A stretch of 64,000 nucleotides of DNA from Candidatus Macondimonas diazotrophica (lineage in GTDB: Bacteria > Pseudomonadota > Gammaproteobacteria > UBA5335), in NCBI RefSeq assembly GCF_004684205.1, contig NZ_SRIO01000003.1, forward strand, positions 62,001-126,000, written 5' to 3'. Each line of letters begins with the position of its first letter. Positions within the stretch are counted from its first letter, which is position 1. This document shows positions 19,573-28,730 of this stretch, one piece after another. The position numbers and the translations under genes were made by a program. The notes under the pieces were generated by a model. It saw only the letters and a list, made by a program, of their open reading frames with translations. It was not told the origin of the DNA and did no database searches.

Positions 19573-19845
19573 ATGAATAAAACTCAGTTAATTCAGGAGA
19601 TCGCCGCCAAGGCTGATCTGAGCAAGGCAGAGGCGACACGGGCCTTGGATGCGTTCGTCGATGTCGTGACGGACGCCCTTAAAGAGGGGGAACAGGTCTC
19701 GCTTGTGGGCTTTGGGACCTTTGGGACGCGAGAGCGTGCAGCCCGCACGGGCCGTAATCCGCAAACCGGCGAAACGATTTCGATCAAGGCCAGCAAATCT
19801 CCTGCCTTCAAGGCTGGTAAAACGCTTAAGGATGCTATAAACTAG
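19573..19845 (+). CDS. hupB: HU beta-type nucleoid protein
   Basis: This 90-residue HU-family DNA-bending protein is small and basic, with the DNA-binding arm signature [24 protein letters not shown] dimers compact the nucleoid and assist replication, recombination and transcription. The start [11 protein letters not shown] is the family N-terminus. The AGGAG site at 19557-19561 is 11 bases from this ATG. It is only 4 bases from another ATG at 19566 that opens a four-codon frame (MRYE) whose TAA overlaps the HU start. The place after lon and before ppiD is the standard hupB locus. Confidence 0.96.
   Translation: MNKTQLIQEIAAKADLSKAEATRALDAFVDVVTDALKEGEQVSLVGFGTFGTRERAARTGRNPQTGETISIKASKSPAFKAGKTLKDAIN
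19833..19841 (+). promoter_or_regulatory. Extended -10 element inside the HU 3' end, possible tRNA promoter
   Basis: TGCTATAAA at 19833-19841 is an extended -10 (TGn plus TATAAA) placed so that transcription would start near 19848, about 9 bases before tRNA-Val. No good -35 is present. If used, it would separate tRNA supply from HU mRNA. Confidence 0.4.
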
Positions 19846-19856
19846 CCAGCTTTCCA

Positions 19857-19932
19857 GGGTGCTTAGCTCAGTTGGTAGAGCGTCGCCCTTACAAGGCGAG
19901 GGTCGGGGGTTCAAGTCCCTCAGCACCCACCA
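19857..19932 (+). tRNA. tRNA-Val (anticodon UAC)
   Basis: The 76-base cloverleaf has acceptor arms GGGTGCT (19857-19863) and AGCACCC (19922-19928), an A discriminator and encoded CCA. The anticodon stem TCGCC/GGCGA surrounds the loop CTTACAA with anticodon TAC. The T-loop is GTTCAAGTC. It begins 11 bases after the HU stop, so it may be cut from the HU transcript. Confidence 0.97.
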
Positions 19933-19948
19933 GCCGGGAAAAGTTTCA

Positions 19949-20025
19949 GGAGTGGTAGTTCAGTCGGTTAGAATACCGGCCTGTCACGCCGGGGGTCGCG
20001 GGTTCGAGTCCCGTCCACTCCGCCA
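19949..20025 (+). tRNA. tRNA-Asp (anticodon GUC)
   Basis: The 77-base cloverleaf has acceptor arms GGAGTGG (19949-19955) and CCACTCC (20015-20021), then G and encoded CCA. The anticodon stem CCGGC/GCCGG surrounds the loop CTGTCAC with anticodon GTC. It lies 16 bases after tRNA-Val and is followed by a terminator. Confidence 0.97.
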
Positions 20026-20034
20026 TATTGTGAA

Positions 20035-20060
20035 GGGCGCCAACAAGCGCCCTTTTTTTT
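20035..20060 (+). terminator. Rho-independent terminator after tRNA-Asp
   Basis: A perfect stem GGGCGC/GCGCCC with loop CAACAA is followed by eight T. It ends the HU-tRNA-Val-tRNA-Asp unit and isolates ppiD. Confidence 0.95.
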
Positions 20061-20173
20061 GTCAACTCCAGGTTCCATACTTCCCGGTCTTTCGAGGTTC
20101 GGTGAACGTCTTCCCCACAAGAACGCCTGTCGTTTCTCCCGGTCTTATACTCCTTAACTAGAAAAGCTGAGGG

Positions 20174-22063
20174 ATGCCACTGATGATGCAGTTCATTCGC
20201 GAGCGCTCCAAAGGCCTGTTGAGCTTCCTGCTGCTGGGTTTTATCGCGCTCACTTTTGCGTTATGGGGAATCAATTCGTATTTCACTGGCCCGACAGGCA
20301 ATGCGGTGGCGAAGGTCGGTGCGCGCACGATCACGGCCGATGAATTCAGTCGCTTCTATCAGCAGCAATATCGTCAGGTTCAGTCCCTTTATGGCGATGC
20401 GTTTCGGCCCGAAATGGTCGATGAGGCCGCATTCAAGCGCAAGGTACTGGATGCCATGATTGCCGATGCGTCCCTGCGCCAGCACTTGATTCAGCAGCGG
20501 ATGGTGATTACTGATGCCCAGTTGGCCGAGGCAATCAACCAACTGCCCACCTTTCAGGAAAACGGTGAGTTTTCGCCATCGGTCTATCAGCAATGGCTGC
20601 AGGCCCGGGGATATTCGCCTGCGGCGTTTGAAAACGAGCTTCGCGGGTCTTTGCTGACTGAACAAGTCAGGGCGGGGGTCCGCAATACGGCCTTTGTGAC
20701 CCCGAAAGAGCTGGAAGGTGTAGTAGAGTTAACCGAGCAGCAGCGGGACATCGCGGTGATGGGTGTCACGCTGGCCTCCCTCACGTCGCAGGTGACGGTG
20801 ACGGACGCTGCGCTTGAAGCGTTCTACCAACAGAATACGGCCTTGTTCGAAACCCCGGATCGCGTTCGCGTCAACTATGTGCGGGTAGAGCGCGAAGCAT
20901 TGGCCGAGCAGATCCAGCCGAATGAAACAGCGCTGCGCGAGCTGTATCAGCGAGAGAAAAATCGCTTTGGCACCCCTGAGCGGCGTCGTGTTCGCCACAT
21001 TCAGGTGAAAGACGAGTCAACGGCTCAGGCGCTAGCCCAGCGGTTGAAGGAATCGCCTGAGTCGTTCGCAACGCTCGCTCGGGAGAAGTCCGAGGATTCC
21101 GGCAGCGCTTCGAAGGGTGGGGATCTGGGTTGGGTTGAGCCCGGCATGCTGCCGACGACTCTTGACCAGGCGGCATACATGGCGGAGCCGAAAGAGCCCG
21201 TTGGTCCCATCAAGAGCCCGGATGGGTATCACCTGCTCTGGATCGATTCGGTTGAGGCCGGAAAGCAGGAGTCCTTCGAACAGCTACGTGGCAAACTGCT
21301 TGAGGAATATCGCAACGAGCAGCTGAGTGCACGTTGGAACGAGCTGATCGAAACGATCGAAACCGTCAATTTCGAGCAGCCATCGTCCCTCGATCCGGTG
21401 GCTAAGCTGGCCAATTCGCCCATCAAGACGACGGACTGGTTCACCCGTGATGTGGGTGACGCGCCAGCCAACTCGCCTCGGTTTCGCGAGGCCAGCTTCT
21501 CAGAAGAGGTGTTCAAGGATGGGCTGAACAGCGCGCTCATCCAATTGGATGAGGATTCTATGGTGGTTGTTCGCCTGGAGGATCATCAGCCGAGCCGGGT
21601 ACCTCCGTTGAAGGAAATCCACGCTCAGGTTCGTGAAGCCTATTTGAAGGCCGAAGCCATCAAGCTGGCAGATCAGAAAATTCAACAGGCGGAACAGGCA
21701 TTATCTGAAGGGAGTTCACCTGCGGAGGCCGCAGCCGAAATCAAAGGGAACTACCGTGAAATCGGTTGGATTGACCGGCAAGGCGGGAAGAATCTTCCGG
21801 TCGAAGTCACGACCAAAGCCTTCGCTCTGGCTCCACCGGAGGACGGGCAGCTGAGTTATGAGCGGGTGATTTTGCCGAACGATGATCGTCTCTTGATCCT
21901 GGTGCGTGAGGTCAAGGATGGCGATGCCCGGGCAGTCGACCAAGCCACACTGGATAAGATGCGCAAGCGGGTTTCGGAGGTGCGCGGTGATCAGGTCTTG
22001 GCGCTCTATCTCGAGGCGCTGAAGAAGACGGTGAAGGTCACCACCTACCCCGATCGACTCTAG
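20174..22063 (+). CDS. ppiD: PpiD/SurA-type periplasmic folding factor, membrane anchored
   Basis: This 629-residue protein has a short cytoplasmic N-terminus (MMQFIRERSKG), one membrane anchor (about 16-34, LLSFLLLGFIALTFALWGI) and a large periplasmic part. The SurA_N-like chaperone region comes first, then a parvulin domain near residues 265-370 (RRRVRHIQVKDESTAQALAQ, GGDLGWVEPGMLP, GPIKSPDGYHLLWI), then a C-terminal chaperone lobe. It assists newly translocated proteins at the Sec translocon. It follows HU, as in E. coli. A TATACT at 20146-20151 is a possible -10; no clear -35 was found. Confidence 0.93.
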   Translation: MPLMMQFIRERSKGLLSFLLLGFIALTFALWGINSYFTGPTGNAVAKVGARTITADEFSRFYQQQYRQVQSLYGDAFRPEMVDEAAFKRKVLDAMIADASLRQHLIQQRMVITDAQLAEAINQLPTFQENGEFSPSVYQQWLQARGYSPAAFENELRGSLLTEQVRAGVRNTAFVTPKELEGVVELTEQQRDIAVMGVTLASLTSQVTVTDAALEAFYQQNTALFETPDRVRVNYVRVEREALAEQIQPNETALRELYQREKNRFGTPERRRVRHIQVKDESTAQALAQRLKESPESFATLAREKSEDSGSASKGGDLGWVEPGMLPTTLDQAAYMAEPKEPVGPIKSPDGYHLLWIDSVEAGKQESFEQLRGKLLEEYRNEQLSARWNELIETIETVNFEQPSSLDPVAKLANSPIKTTDWFTRDVGDAPANSPRFREASFSEEVFKDGLNSALIQLDEDSMVVVRLEDHQPSRVPPLKEIHAQVREAYLKAEAIKLADQKIQQAEQALSEGSSPAEAAAEIKGNYREIGWIDRQGGKNLPVEVTTKAFALAPPEDGQLSYERVILPNDDRLLILVREVKDGDARAVDQATLDKMRKRVSEVRGDQVLALYLEALKKTVKVTTYPDRL

Positions 22064-22072
22064 ACCGGGCTT

Positions 22073-23389
22073 ATGCGGAATCCGCTACGCTGGCCGTCAC
22101 ACATCCAGATCCTGGTTGCCCTGATCTCGGGGGCGGCGGTCGGTCCGCTTCTGGCGGGTGAGCAGGGGCTTATTGGGCCGGCCTTGGGTGAAGGGCTTGC
22201 GCAGGTCGGACAGCTTTTTCTGAGCGCGCTCAAGATGCTGGTGATCCCCCTGATCATGGCATCCATCATTGCTGGGTTGAATCAGGAAGGGAGCCGTTCA
22301 CCCTTGGGGCGCATGGGTTGGACGACCTTGGTCTTCTATATCGCGACAGGCCTGATCGCGGTGACCGTTGCAATTGTCCTGGCCAATTGGATTCGCCCTG
22401 GCGAACTCAATGGCGTTCCCTTGGCGGCTCAGATCGGTCTGCAGACGCTTCCCGGCGATCTCGATCCGACTTTGCTGTCCGGACAGCAACACATCGCACT
22501 GTTTCTGCAGCGACTGGTCCCTTCGAATCTTGTCGAGGCGGCAGTTGAGGGGCAGTTGCTGGGTTTGATCCTGTTCAGCCTCTTGTTTGGTTTGGCTTTG
22601 CGTCGACTTCACGGCGCAGCGGCGGAAACCCAGGTGCGCTTTTGGACGGGATTGAACCAAGTGATGCTTGCAATCACCGACGGTATCATGCGGCTGGCGC
22701 CCGTTGGCATATTTGCGCTGATCGCCGCCATGACCGCCCGTACTGGTTTCTCTGCCGCAGGCCCGTTGTTGTGGTTCATGGCGACTGTCATGGCCGGATT
22801 GCTGATTCATCTGATGGTGACGCTGCCCCTGCTGCTTCGCTGGATCGCCCGGGTGCCGCCTCGGCGCCATTTTCAGGCGATGATGCCGGCGCTTCTGATG
22901 GCATTTTCCACTAGCTCTTCCGCAGCGACGCTTCCGGTCACTATGGACTGTCTGGAGCGGCGCGCCGGGGTGAGTCGTCGCACGGCCGGATTCGTGCTTC
23001 CCCTGGGCGCTACCGTGAACATGGATGGCACCGCCTTGTTCGAATGCGTAGTGGTTCTGTTCGTGGCCCAGCTCTATGGCATCGACCTCACGCTTGCCCA
23101 GCAGGCGTTAGTATTGGCCGTTGCATTGCTGACATCGTTCGGTGTGGCGGGCATTCCCTCAGCGAGCCTGGTGTCCATTGCCATGATTCTTTCCGTACTC
23201 GGGCTGCCGCTAGAAGCTTTGGGGCTGGTGCTGGGCGTAGACCGAATCCTGGATATGAGCCGGACGGCGGTCAATGTCTTTGGGGACACTGTCGGCGCCG
23301 TGGTGGTTGCGCGGCTTGAGGGAGAACAGGAGATTCTGATCGAATCTCCCGATGTGCGTGAACATCGCCTACGGGAGCAGGGAGACTGA
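22073..23389 (+). CDS. Dicarboxylate/amino acid:cation symporter (SLC1/DAACS family)
   Basis: This 438-residue membrane protein belongs to the GltP/DctA/Glt(Ph) family, which imports acidic amino acids or C4-dicarboxylates with protons or sodium. The serine-rich hairpin loop STSSSAATLP is at 279-288 and the cation-binding NMDGT motif at 316-320. The second hairpin region (GVAGIPSASLVSIAMIL) and the substrate-binding helix (RILDMSRTAVNVFGD) follow. It starts 9 bases after ppiD and is convergent with fabI 15 bases away. Substrate choice (aspartate, glutamate or dicarboxylate) cannot be fixed. Confidence 0.92.
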   Translation: MRNPLRWPSHIQILVALISGAAVGPLLAGEQGLIGPALGEGLAQVGQLFLSALKMLVIPLIMASIIAGLNQEGSRSPLGRMGWTTLVFYIATGLIAVTVAIVLANWIRPGELNGVPLAAQIGLQTLPGDLDPTLLSGQQHIALFLQRLVPSNLVEAAVEGQLLGLILFSLLFGLALRRLHGAAAETQVRFWTGLNQVMLAITDGIMRLAPVGIFALIAAMTARTGFSAAGPLLWFMATVMAGLLIHLMVTLPLLLRWIARVPPRRHFQAMMPALLMAFSTSSSAATLPVTMDCLERRAGVSRRTAGFVLPLGATVNMDGTALFECVVVLFVAQLYGIDLTLAQQALVLAVALLTSFGVAGIPSASLVSIAMILSVLGLPLEALGLVLGVDRILDMSRTAVNVFGDTVGAVVVARLEGEQEILIESPDVREHRLREQGD

Positions 23390-23404
23390 TCCGCCAGCCG
23401 AAAC

Positions 23405-24184
23405 TCAGGCGATCAATCCCAAAATATTGTAGCCGGCGTCGACATAGGTGATTTCGCCGGTAATTCCCGAGGCCAGATCCGAGCAGAGGAACGCTCCGAC
23501 GTTTCCGACTTCCTCAATGGTCACATTGCGGCGTAACGGTGAGGCTTCTTCGGCCTTTCCGAGCATGCCGCGGAAGCCGCTGATGCCTGCGGCGGCAAGT
23601 GTCTTGATCGGCCCTGCTGAAATAGCATTGACTCGAATTCCCTCAGGCCCCAGATCCTGGGCGAGGAAACGCACACTCGCCTCGAGACTCGCCTTGGCCG
23701 GCCCCATAACGTTGTAGTGCGGAATTGCGCGCACCGCGCCCGCATAAGTCATGGTCAAAAGCGCGCCCTTGCGATCCTTCAGCAGTGGATAGGCGGCCTT
23801 GGCCAAGGCCACGAAGCTGTAGGCACTGATGTCATGTGCCATCCGAAAGCCTTCGCGGGTAACACTGTCGACAAATCGCCCTTCCAGCTGCTCACGCGGC
23901 GCGAAAGCAACGGAGTGCACCAGAATGTCCAGGCCGTCCCAATCCTTGCCGAGCGCGTCGATCAGGGCCGCGATCTGTTGATCGTCACTCACATCACAGG
24001 GGATGCACAGTGATGAACCACATTCGGCTGCCATCTCAGTCACGCGTGACTGCAGTTTCTCGCCCTGATACGTGAAGGCAAGTTCAGCACCTTCCCGATG
24101 CATGGCTTTGGCGATACCCCAGGCAATCGATCGATTGCTTGCCACACCCACGATCAGAGCACGCTTCCCGCTCAAAAAACCCAT
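23405..24184 (-). CDS. fabI: FabI, enoyl-[acyl-carrier-protein] reductase (NADH)
   Basis: This 259-residue reductase catalyses the last step of each fatty acid elongation cycle. The nucleotide-binding segment is [13 protein letters not shown]. The catalytic residues Tyr147, Tyr157 and Lys164 ([20 protein letters not shown]) are present and equal E. coli Tyr146, Tyr156 and Lys163. The start [13 protein letters not shown] follows AAGGAAG; an in-frame ATG eight codons upstream is less likely. It is transcribed toward the symporter gene. This is the target of triclosan-type inhibitors, and no resistance substitution can be claimed from sequence. Confidence 0.97.
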   Translation of the reverse strand: MGFLSGKRALIVGVASNRSIAWGIAKAMHREGAELAFTYQGEKLQSRVTEMAAECGSSLCIPCDVSDDQQIAALIDALGKDWDGLDILVHSVAFAPREQLEGRFVDSVTREGFRMAHDISAYSFVALAKAAYPLLKDRKGALLTMTYAGAVRAIPHYNVMGPAKASLEASVRFLAQDLGPEGIRVNAISAGPIKTLAAAGISGFRGMLGKAEEASPLRRNVTIEEVGNVGAFLCSDLASGITGEITYVDAGYNILGLIA

Positions 24185-24230
24185 TTGCTTTCTTCCTTGC
24201 TGTGACACTCAGTAACGGGTGACCATGATA

Positions 24231-25895
24231 TCACCCGGATACGGCGCCAGATTCTTGTGATGTCCTTGCAGGAATGCGAACGATCAGCCGTTGGCCCGTT
24301 TGGAGGATATGCGTGGTCTTGATGCCGTTCCAGAGCGCGAGGTCATCGACGCGGACCCCAAAGCGGTTGGCAATGGACGACAGCGAGTCGCCTGCGCGAA
24401 CCGAGTAGCTCAGGGTCTTCTGGGCGGCTATGTCCTGTTTTGTTGATGGGCGAGCGCGCGGATCCTCTACCATCAGCTGTTGGCCGATCTGCAAAACGGC
24501 GGTAGGGGACAACTTGTTCCATTTGGCCAGGTCCGCTGTGTCGACGCGATGCGTCTTGGCAATCACGTACAGCGATTCCCCGCTGCGAACCGTATGTGTC
24601 TTTGGGGAAGCGCGGGTATGGACGATGCGAGGCTCATTAAGCGCCCGCGCGGCTTCTTGTCGCAAAGACGGGGATGGATCGATCGTCAGGTGTGGCGAGG
24701 CGACATCTTCGGTGATCGAGGCGGCCGGAGTGGCATTCCCGCTATCGAGGTAGTCTTTCAGGCGCTTCGCATGGACCGCAGGCAGGAGCAAGGGACCAGG
24801 CAGTGCCGCGATCGTCCGGGATTGGATGCCCGGGTTGTAGCGCAAGATCTGCGAGGGCGTGAGGTCGATTACCGCAGCCGCCGCAGCCAGATCCAGCCGG
24901 CCCTTGACATCGATGCTGTCTAGAACCGGACGATCGGGAATGTCCGGAAGTTCGACCCCATAGCGCTTGGCATTCTCGATGACCTCGCGCATGGCGATCA
25001 GGCGCGGAATGTAGCGGCGAACCTGATCGGGGACCGGCAATGCGGACCATTCGATCGGTTTCCCTTCGGTGCGATTTTTCCGCATCCAGCGCTGCACGTT
25101 CCCTTCGCCCGTATTGTAGGCGGTCAGGGCGAGCAACCAGTCCCCACCAAATAGATCACCCAGATACTCAAGGTAATCAAGGGCGGCGTGCGTCGAGGCC
25201 ACAATATCATGACGCCCATCGTAGCCATGGGATAGTGTCAAGCCGAAGTTGCGAGCGGTTCCGGGGAGAAACTGCCACAGTCCCGCAGCTTTGCCCGGTG
25301 ATACGGCGCTGGGATTGTAGCCGCTCTCCACGAGGGGCAGCAGCGCGATTTCCGACGGCAAGCCACGGCGTTCCACCGCGTCGAGTACCAGATAAAGGTA
25401 TTCGGATGATTGTGCCAAGCGCCGCTCGATGGTGCGTGTTCCGAGCGCGTTGAGCTCCTGACGAACAGCCTGAGTGTCATCGAAATCCAATGAAAAGCCG
25501 CTTTGAAGCCGTTGCCAGATCATCCGTGTATGTTGCGCACCGACAGTCGACGGATGATGGGCAGTGGCTTCGTCGTACTCGGACTGCTTGTCCAGCGATG
25601 GCTGAATGAACTGCTTGGCGGCGCTTTCGATCGCCGTGCCGTTGCGTGAATGCTGCGTCGCCGGTGCAGCCTTTACGACCTTCGCAGTTGGGGCGGCGAC
25701 GATGGGTGCGTTTCGGAGTTTGGCTGATTCAGCCAGGCCAGCGGATGAGGGAGGTTGGTGTCCACTGCAACCGAACAGGGTAAGACACGCCCCACTGATG
25801 AGTATCCAGGTCGGGACTGCGGATAGTCGGGGTTCAGAAATCCCCTCTCGGGCCGCTTTCAAAAAGGAATCGCGACGTTTGCCAGGACGGTTCAT
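24231..25895 (-). CDS. mltD: MltD-like membrane-bound lytic transglycosylase with two LysM domains
   Basis: This 554-residue lipoprotein has a lipobox ending at Cys43 (LTLFGC) after an unusually long basic N-region, so it is anchored in the outer membrane. A family 1 lytic transglycosylase domain spans about 160-330, with catalytic Glu190 in LPLVESGYNPSAVSPGKA and the AYNTGEGNV motif. Two LysM peptidoglycan-binding repeats follow (about 433-475, THTVRSGESLYVIAKTH, and about 494-538, YSVRAGDSLSSIANRF). It cleaves glycan strands with formation of 1,6-anhydromuramic ends. Its ATG overlaps the gloB stop, as in the gloB-mltD pair of many gammaproteobacteria. Confidence 0.94.
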   Translation of the reverse strand: MNRPGKRRDSFLKAAREGISEPRLSAVPTWILISGACLTLFGCSGHQPPSSAGLAESAKLRNAPIVAAPTAKVVKAAPATQHSRNGTAIESAAKQFIQPSLDKQSEYDEATAHHPSTVGAQHTRMIWQRLQSGFSLDFDDTQAVRQELNALGTRTIERRLAQSSEYLYLVLDAVERRGLPSEIALLPLVESGYNPSAVSPGKAAGLWQFLPGTARNFGLTLSHGYDGRHDIVASTHAALDYLEYLGDLFGGDWLLALTAYNTGEGNVQRWMRKNRTEGKPIEWSALPVPDQVRRYIPRLIAMREVIENAKRYGVELPDIPDRPVLDSIDVKGRLDLAAAAAVIDLTPSQILRYNPGIQSRTIAALPGPLLLPAVHAKRLKDYLDSGNATPAASITEDVASPHLTIDPSPSLRQEAARALNEPRIVHTRASPKTHTVRSGESLYVIAKTHRVDTADLAKWNKLSPTAVLQIGQQLMVEDPRARPSTKQDIAAQKTLSYSVRAGDSLSSIANRFGVRVDDLALWNGIKTTHILQTGQRLIVRIPARTSQESGAVSG

Positions 25896-26671
25896 GCGTT
25901 GAAATGGTCCTTCCAGTGGCGCAATGCAGCGAAAACAGCAGTTGCGTCATGCAGTGGACGGCCGGCATGCCGCTCGGCTGCGGCGTGAACAGCCGAGACC
26001 TCTGCGCGTAGGAACGGGTTGGTCTGAAGCTCGTCGGCCAAGCGGCTGGGCAACGTGGGTTGCCCTTGGTGGATCCGCGCTTGATCACTGTCGCGTCGAC
26101 TAGCCAAGGCAGGATTGTCGGGCTCGACTGCGAGTGCGAATTTCAAGTTGGCCAAGGTGTATTCATGGCCGCAATACACTAGGGTATCTCCCGGAAGTGC
26201 GGCAAGACGTTGCAGCGAACGATGCATCTGATCGGCGGTGCCTTCGAACAAACGGCCGCAGCCGGCGCCGAACAACGTATCGCCGCAAAACAAGGCGCTG
26301 AGCTGCGGAACGTAGAATGCCACATGCCCCAGCGTATGACCGGGAATTTCCAAAACGTGTACATCCAGGTCCAAGCCGGGCAGAACGAAGTTCTCTTGGT
26401 CGCTCACGCTGTGGGTCTTGCCGGGAATCTTTTCCTGGGCGGGACCGATCACCTGAACCTCGGGGGAGGCGAGCTTGGGGATGCCGCCCACGTGATCCGG
26501 ATGGTGATGTGTCGCCAAGATCGCCGTTGCGTGGTAGGCGTTCTGATCCAGAAACGCGCGCACGGGAGAAGCATCGCCGGGATCGACGATCACAGACTGA
26601 TGAGTGTCGGTATCCGCCAACACCCAGATGTAGTTGTCACTGAATGCTCTGACGGCGTGAACGCGCAGCAT
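25892..26671 (-). CDS. gloB: Hydroxyacylglutathione hydrolase (glyoxalase II)
   Basis: This 259-residue metallo-beta-lactamase-fold enzyme hydrolyses S-D-lactoylglutathione in methylglyoxal detoxification. The metal motif THHHPDH is at 54-60, with further ligands in IPGHTLGH, FCGDTLFGAGCGR and YCGHEYT. The C-terminal HAGHH-type domain (NPFLRAEVSAV) is complete. The start MLRVHAVRAFSDNYIW is the family N-terminus, and the longer open frame upstream is rejected. It diverges from the methyltransferase gene 83 bases away. Confidence 0.96.
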   Translation of the reverse strand: MLRVHAVRAFSDNYIWVLADTDTHQSVIVDPGDASPVRAFLDQNAYHATAILATHHHPDHVGGIPKLASPEVQVIGPAQEKIPGKTHSVSDQENFVLPGLDLDVHVLEIPGHTLGHVAFYVPQLSALFCGDTLFGAGCGRLFEGTADQMHRSLQRLAALPGDTLVYCGHEYTLANLKFALAVEPDNPALASRRDSDQARIHQGQPTLPSRLADELQTNPFLRAEVSAVHAAAERHAGRPLHDATAVFAALRHWKDHFNA

Positions 26672-26754
26672 GGCCGATATCGTGTCAGCTTGATTGGCGC
26701 GGGTCAAGGCAAGGGTGGGGTAAGATAGTTCATGACGCGGGAAAGGAGGTTGGC

Positions 26755-27534
26755 ATGGCCAGGCAATCTGTAACCAGCAAAGGCCAGGCTCTGGGTGCCT
26801 GGTGGGAGACCCCGTTGGGCAGCTATGTCCGGAGTTCCGAAAATGCATTGCTGTCCGGTGGGCTTGAAGGCATGTATGGAAGCTTTGGTCTCCAGCTCGG
26901 AGAATGGTCGGGTAAGCGCCTGTTCCCGCGGCAGGACGATCAGCTGCATCGCTGCTTCGTGATTTCGCCAAGTCAAAATGCGTATGTGGGCTCGGTCGAT
27001 GTTCAGGCCGATCCGCACCATTTGCCCATTGCCACAGAAAGCGTCGACGTGGTCGTGCTGTCGCACCTGCTGGAACAGGTGCCGCATCCGCATCCTTTGC
27101 TGCGTGAAATCGATCGGGTGCTCATCGGTGAGGGTCGCCTGGTGGTCGTCGGGTTCAATCCGTACAGCAGCTGGGGGCTGCGCGTCAGATTGAGTCGATC
27201 CGGGCGGGTCGTGCCGCGTACACGGCGTCTGATCAGTGAACACCGCGTTCGGGATTGGTTGTCGTTGCTCGGCTACGATGTTACCGACGTGCGTTACGGA
27301 CTGCACCGCTTGCCATTGGCGCATGGCCAGTTGCTCACCGACATCTTCCCTTGGCATCGGTGGAAGGCACGGTTCGCGCCGTGGACAGGCGGCGGGTATA
27401 TCTTGGTGGCGCGCAAGCGCGTTCGCACACTGACGCCCCTACGCCGACGGCGGCGCTGGGTGCCGCGGTTGGTGCCAGCCGGTCGGCTGGGTTCCGCATT
27501 GCCCGTCAATACCACTTCGGAAAAGGATGCATGA
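26755..27534 (+). CDS. yafS: SAM-dependent methyltransferase, YafS-like
   Basis: This 259-residue class I methyltransferase-like protein has [46 protein letters not shown] as motifs II-III (given in family form; the segment runs about 89-135). The first SAM-binding loop is degenerate. The C-terminus is strongly basic ([16 protein letters not shown]). The order gloB, methyltransferase, rnhA, dnaQ equals E. coli gloB-yafS-rnhA-dnaQ, which supports orthology. A strong AGGAGG precedes the ATG, and the stop overlaps the rnhA start. The substrate is unknown. Confidence 0.87.
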   Translation: MARQSVTSKGQALGAWWETPLGSYVRSSENALLSGGLEGMYGSFGLQLGEWSGKRLFPRQDDQLHRCFVISPSQNAYVGSVDVQADPHHLPIATESVDVVVLSHLLEQVPHPHPLLREIDRVLIGEGRLVVVGFNPYSSWGLRVRLSRSGRVVPRTRRLISEHRVRDWLSLLGYDVTDVRYGLHRLPLAHGQLLTDIFPWHRWKARFAPWTGGGYILVARKRVRTLTPLRRRRRWVPRLVPAGRLGSALPVNTTSEKDA

Positions 27535-27995
27535 AGCAAGTCGAGATCTTCACCGACGGCGCCTGTCGGGGTAACCCCGGTCCGGGAGGCTGGGGCGCGA
27601 TCCTGCGTTTCGGGGACCATGAGCGCGAGTTGCAGGGGGGTGAGCCGCACACCACTAATAACCGCATGGAGATGACGGGCGCGATCGCTGCGCTGTCCGC
27701 ACTGAAGGAGCGCTGTGACGTCGATTTGTACACGGACTCTCGTTATCTGTGCGATGGCATGTCGCAATGGCTGGCAGGCTGGAAGCGTCGTGGATGGCGC
27801 ACCGCAAGTCGGGATCCGGTCAAGAACGAGGATCTATGGCGTCTGCTCGACGCGCTCGAACAACGTCACCACATCCGGTGGCATTGGGTGCGGGGGCATG
27901 CAGGACATCCCGAAAACGAACGTGCCGATGCGCTCGCCAATGCGGCCATCGATGCGTTGCGGGTAGACCGGCCGGCATCGGCGAGCGGCGTCTGA
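27531..27995 (+). CDS. rnhA: Ribonuclease HI
   Basis: This 154-residue enzyme cleaves RNA in RNA-DNA hybrids. The catalytic acids Asp9 ([15 protein letters not shown]), Glu47 (TTNNRMEM) and Asp69 ([11 protein letters not shown]), the His in [14 protein letters not shown] and the final Asp are all present. The basic handle region ([16 protein letters not shown]) is kept. Its ATG overlaps the methyltransferase stop, and its stop shares one base with the dnaQ start, so the three genes are tightly coupled. Confidence 0.97.
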   Translation: MKQVEIFTDGACRGNPGPGGWGAILRFGDHERELQGGEPHTTNNRMEMTGAIAALSALKERCDVDLYTDSRYLCDGMSQWLAGWKRRGWRTASRDPVKNEDLWRLLDALEQRHHIRWHWVRGHAGHPENERADALANAAIDALRVDRPASASGV

Positions 27996-28729
27996 TGCGA
28001 CAGATCGTTCTGGATACGGAAACGACGGGCCTGAGTGTTGATGAGGGCCACCGGATCATCGAAATCGGCTGTGTCGAACTCATTGACCGCCGGCTGACCG
28101 GACGCTCCTTTCATCAGTATCTGAACCCGGATCGCGAGATCGACGCGGGTGCGATCGAAGTACACGGGATCACCCTCGAGCAGCTGGTTGATGCGCCCCG
28201 GTTCGGCGAGGTGGCGGGAGCCTTGCTCGATTTTCTGGGTGATGCCGACCTCATCATCCACAATGCCGCTTTCGACCTGGGTTTTCTGAATGCTGAACTG
28301 GCCCGTTGCCGGCAGGGCATCGAAGCCTTGGAGCGGCGCCTCGACGTGATCGATACCCTGGTCATGGCGCGCCAGCGGCATCCGGGGCAGCGCAACTCGC
28401 TCGATGCCTTGTGCAAGCGCTACCAAATCGACAACAGCCAGCGTCAGCTCCATGGCGCGTTGCTCGACGCGCAAATTCTGGCCGAGGTCTATCTGGCCAT
28501 GACAGGCGGTCAGGTGGTTCTGTCGCTTGAAGGCCAGTCCATGGCCGTTGATGCACTGAACCGCGAGTCGGGGCCGGTCACGCTGCATCGGCCGGAACAG
28601 GGGCGTTGGGTGGTCACTGTGCTCGACGAGCAGGAGCTTGCAGCGCACGAACGCATGCTGGCCGATCTGGACAAGGCCAGCGCAGGCCGTTGTCTATGGC
28701 GGCAGTTGGAATCGACCCCAGCCGATTAG
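27995..28729 (+). CDS. dnaQ: DNA polymerase III epsilon subunit, 3'-5' proofreading exonuclease
   Basis: This 244-residue subunit is a DEDDh-type exonuclease with Exo I DTETTG (Asp7, Glu9), Exo II HNAAFDLGFLN and Exo III HGALLDAQILAEVY. The C-terminal tail binds the polymerase alpha subunit. It edits replication errors within the Pol III core. The start overlaps the rnhA stop by one base (TGATG). The gene ends one base before the end of the convergent antiporter subunit gene. Confidence 0.96.
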   Translation: MRQIVLDTETTGLSVDEGHRIIEIGCVELIDRRLTGRSFHQYLNPDREIDAGAIEVHGITLEQLVDAPRFGEVAGALLDFLGDADLIIHNAAFDLGFLNAELARCRQGIEALERRLDVIDTLVMARQRHPGQRNSLDALCKRYQIDNSQRQLHGALLDAQILAEVYLAMTGGQVVLSLEGQSMAVDALNRESGPVTLHRPEQGRWVVTVLDEQELAAHERMLADLDKASAGRCLWRQLESTPAD

Positions 28730-28730
28730 G

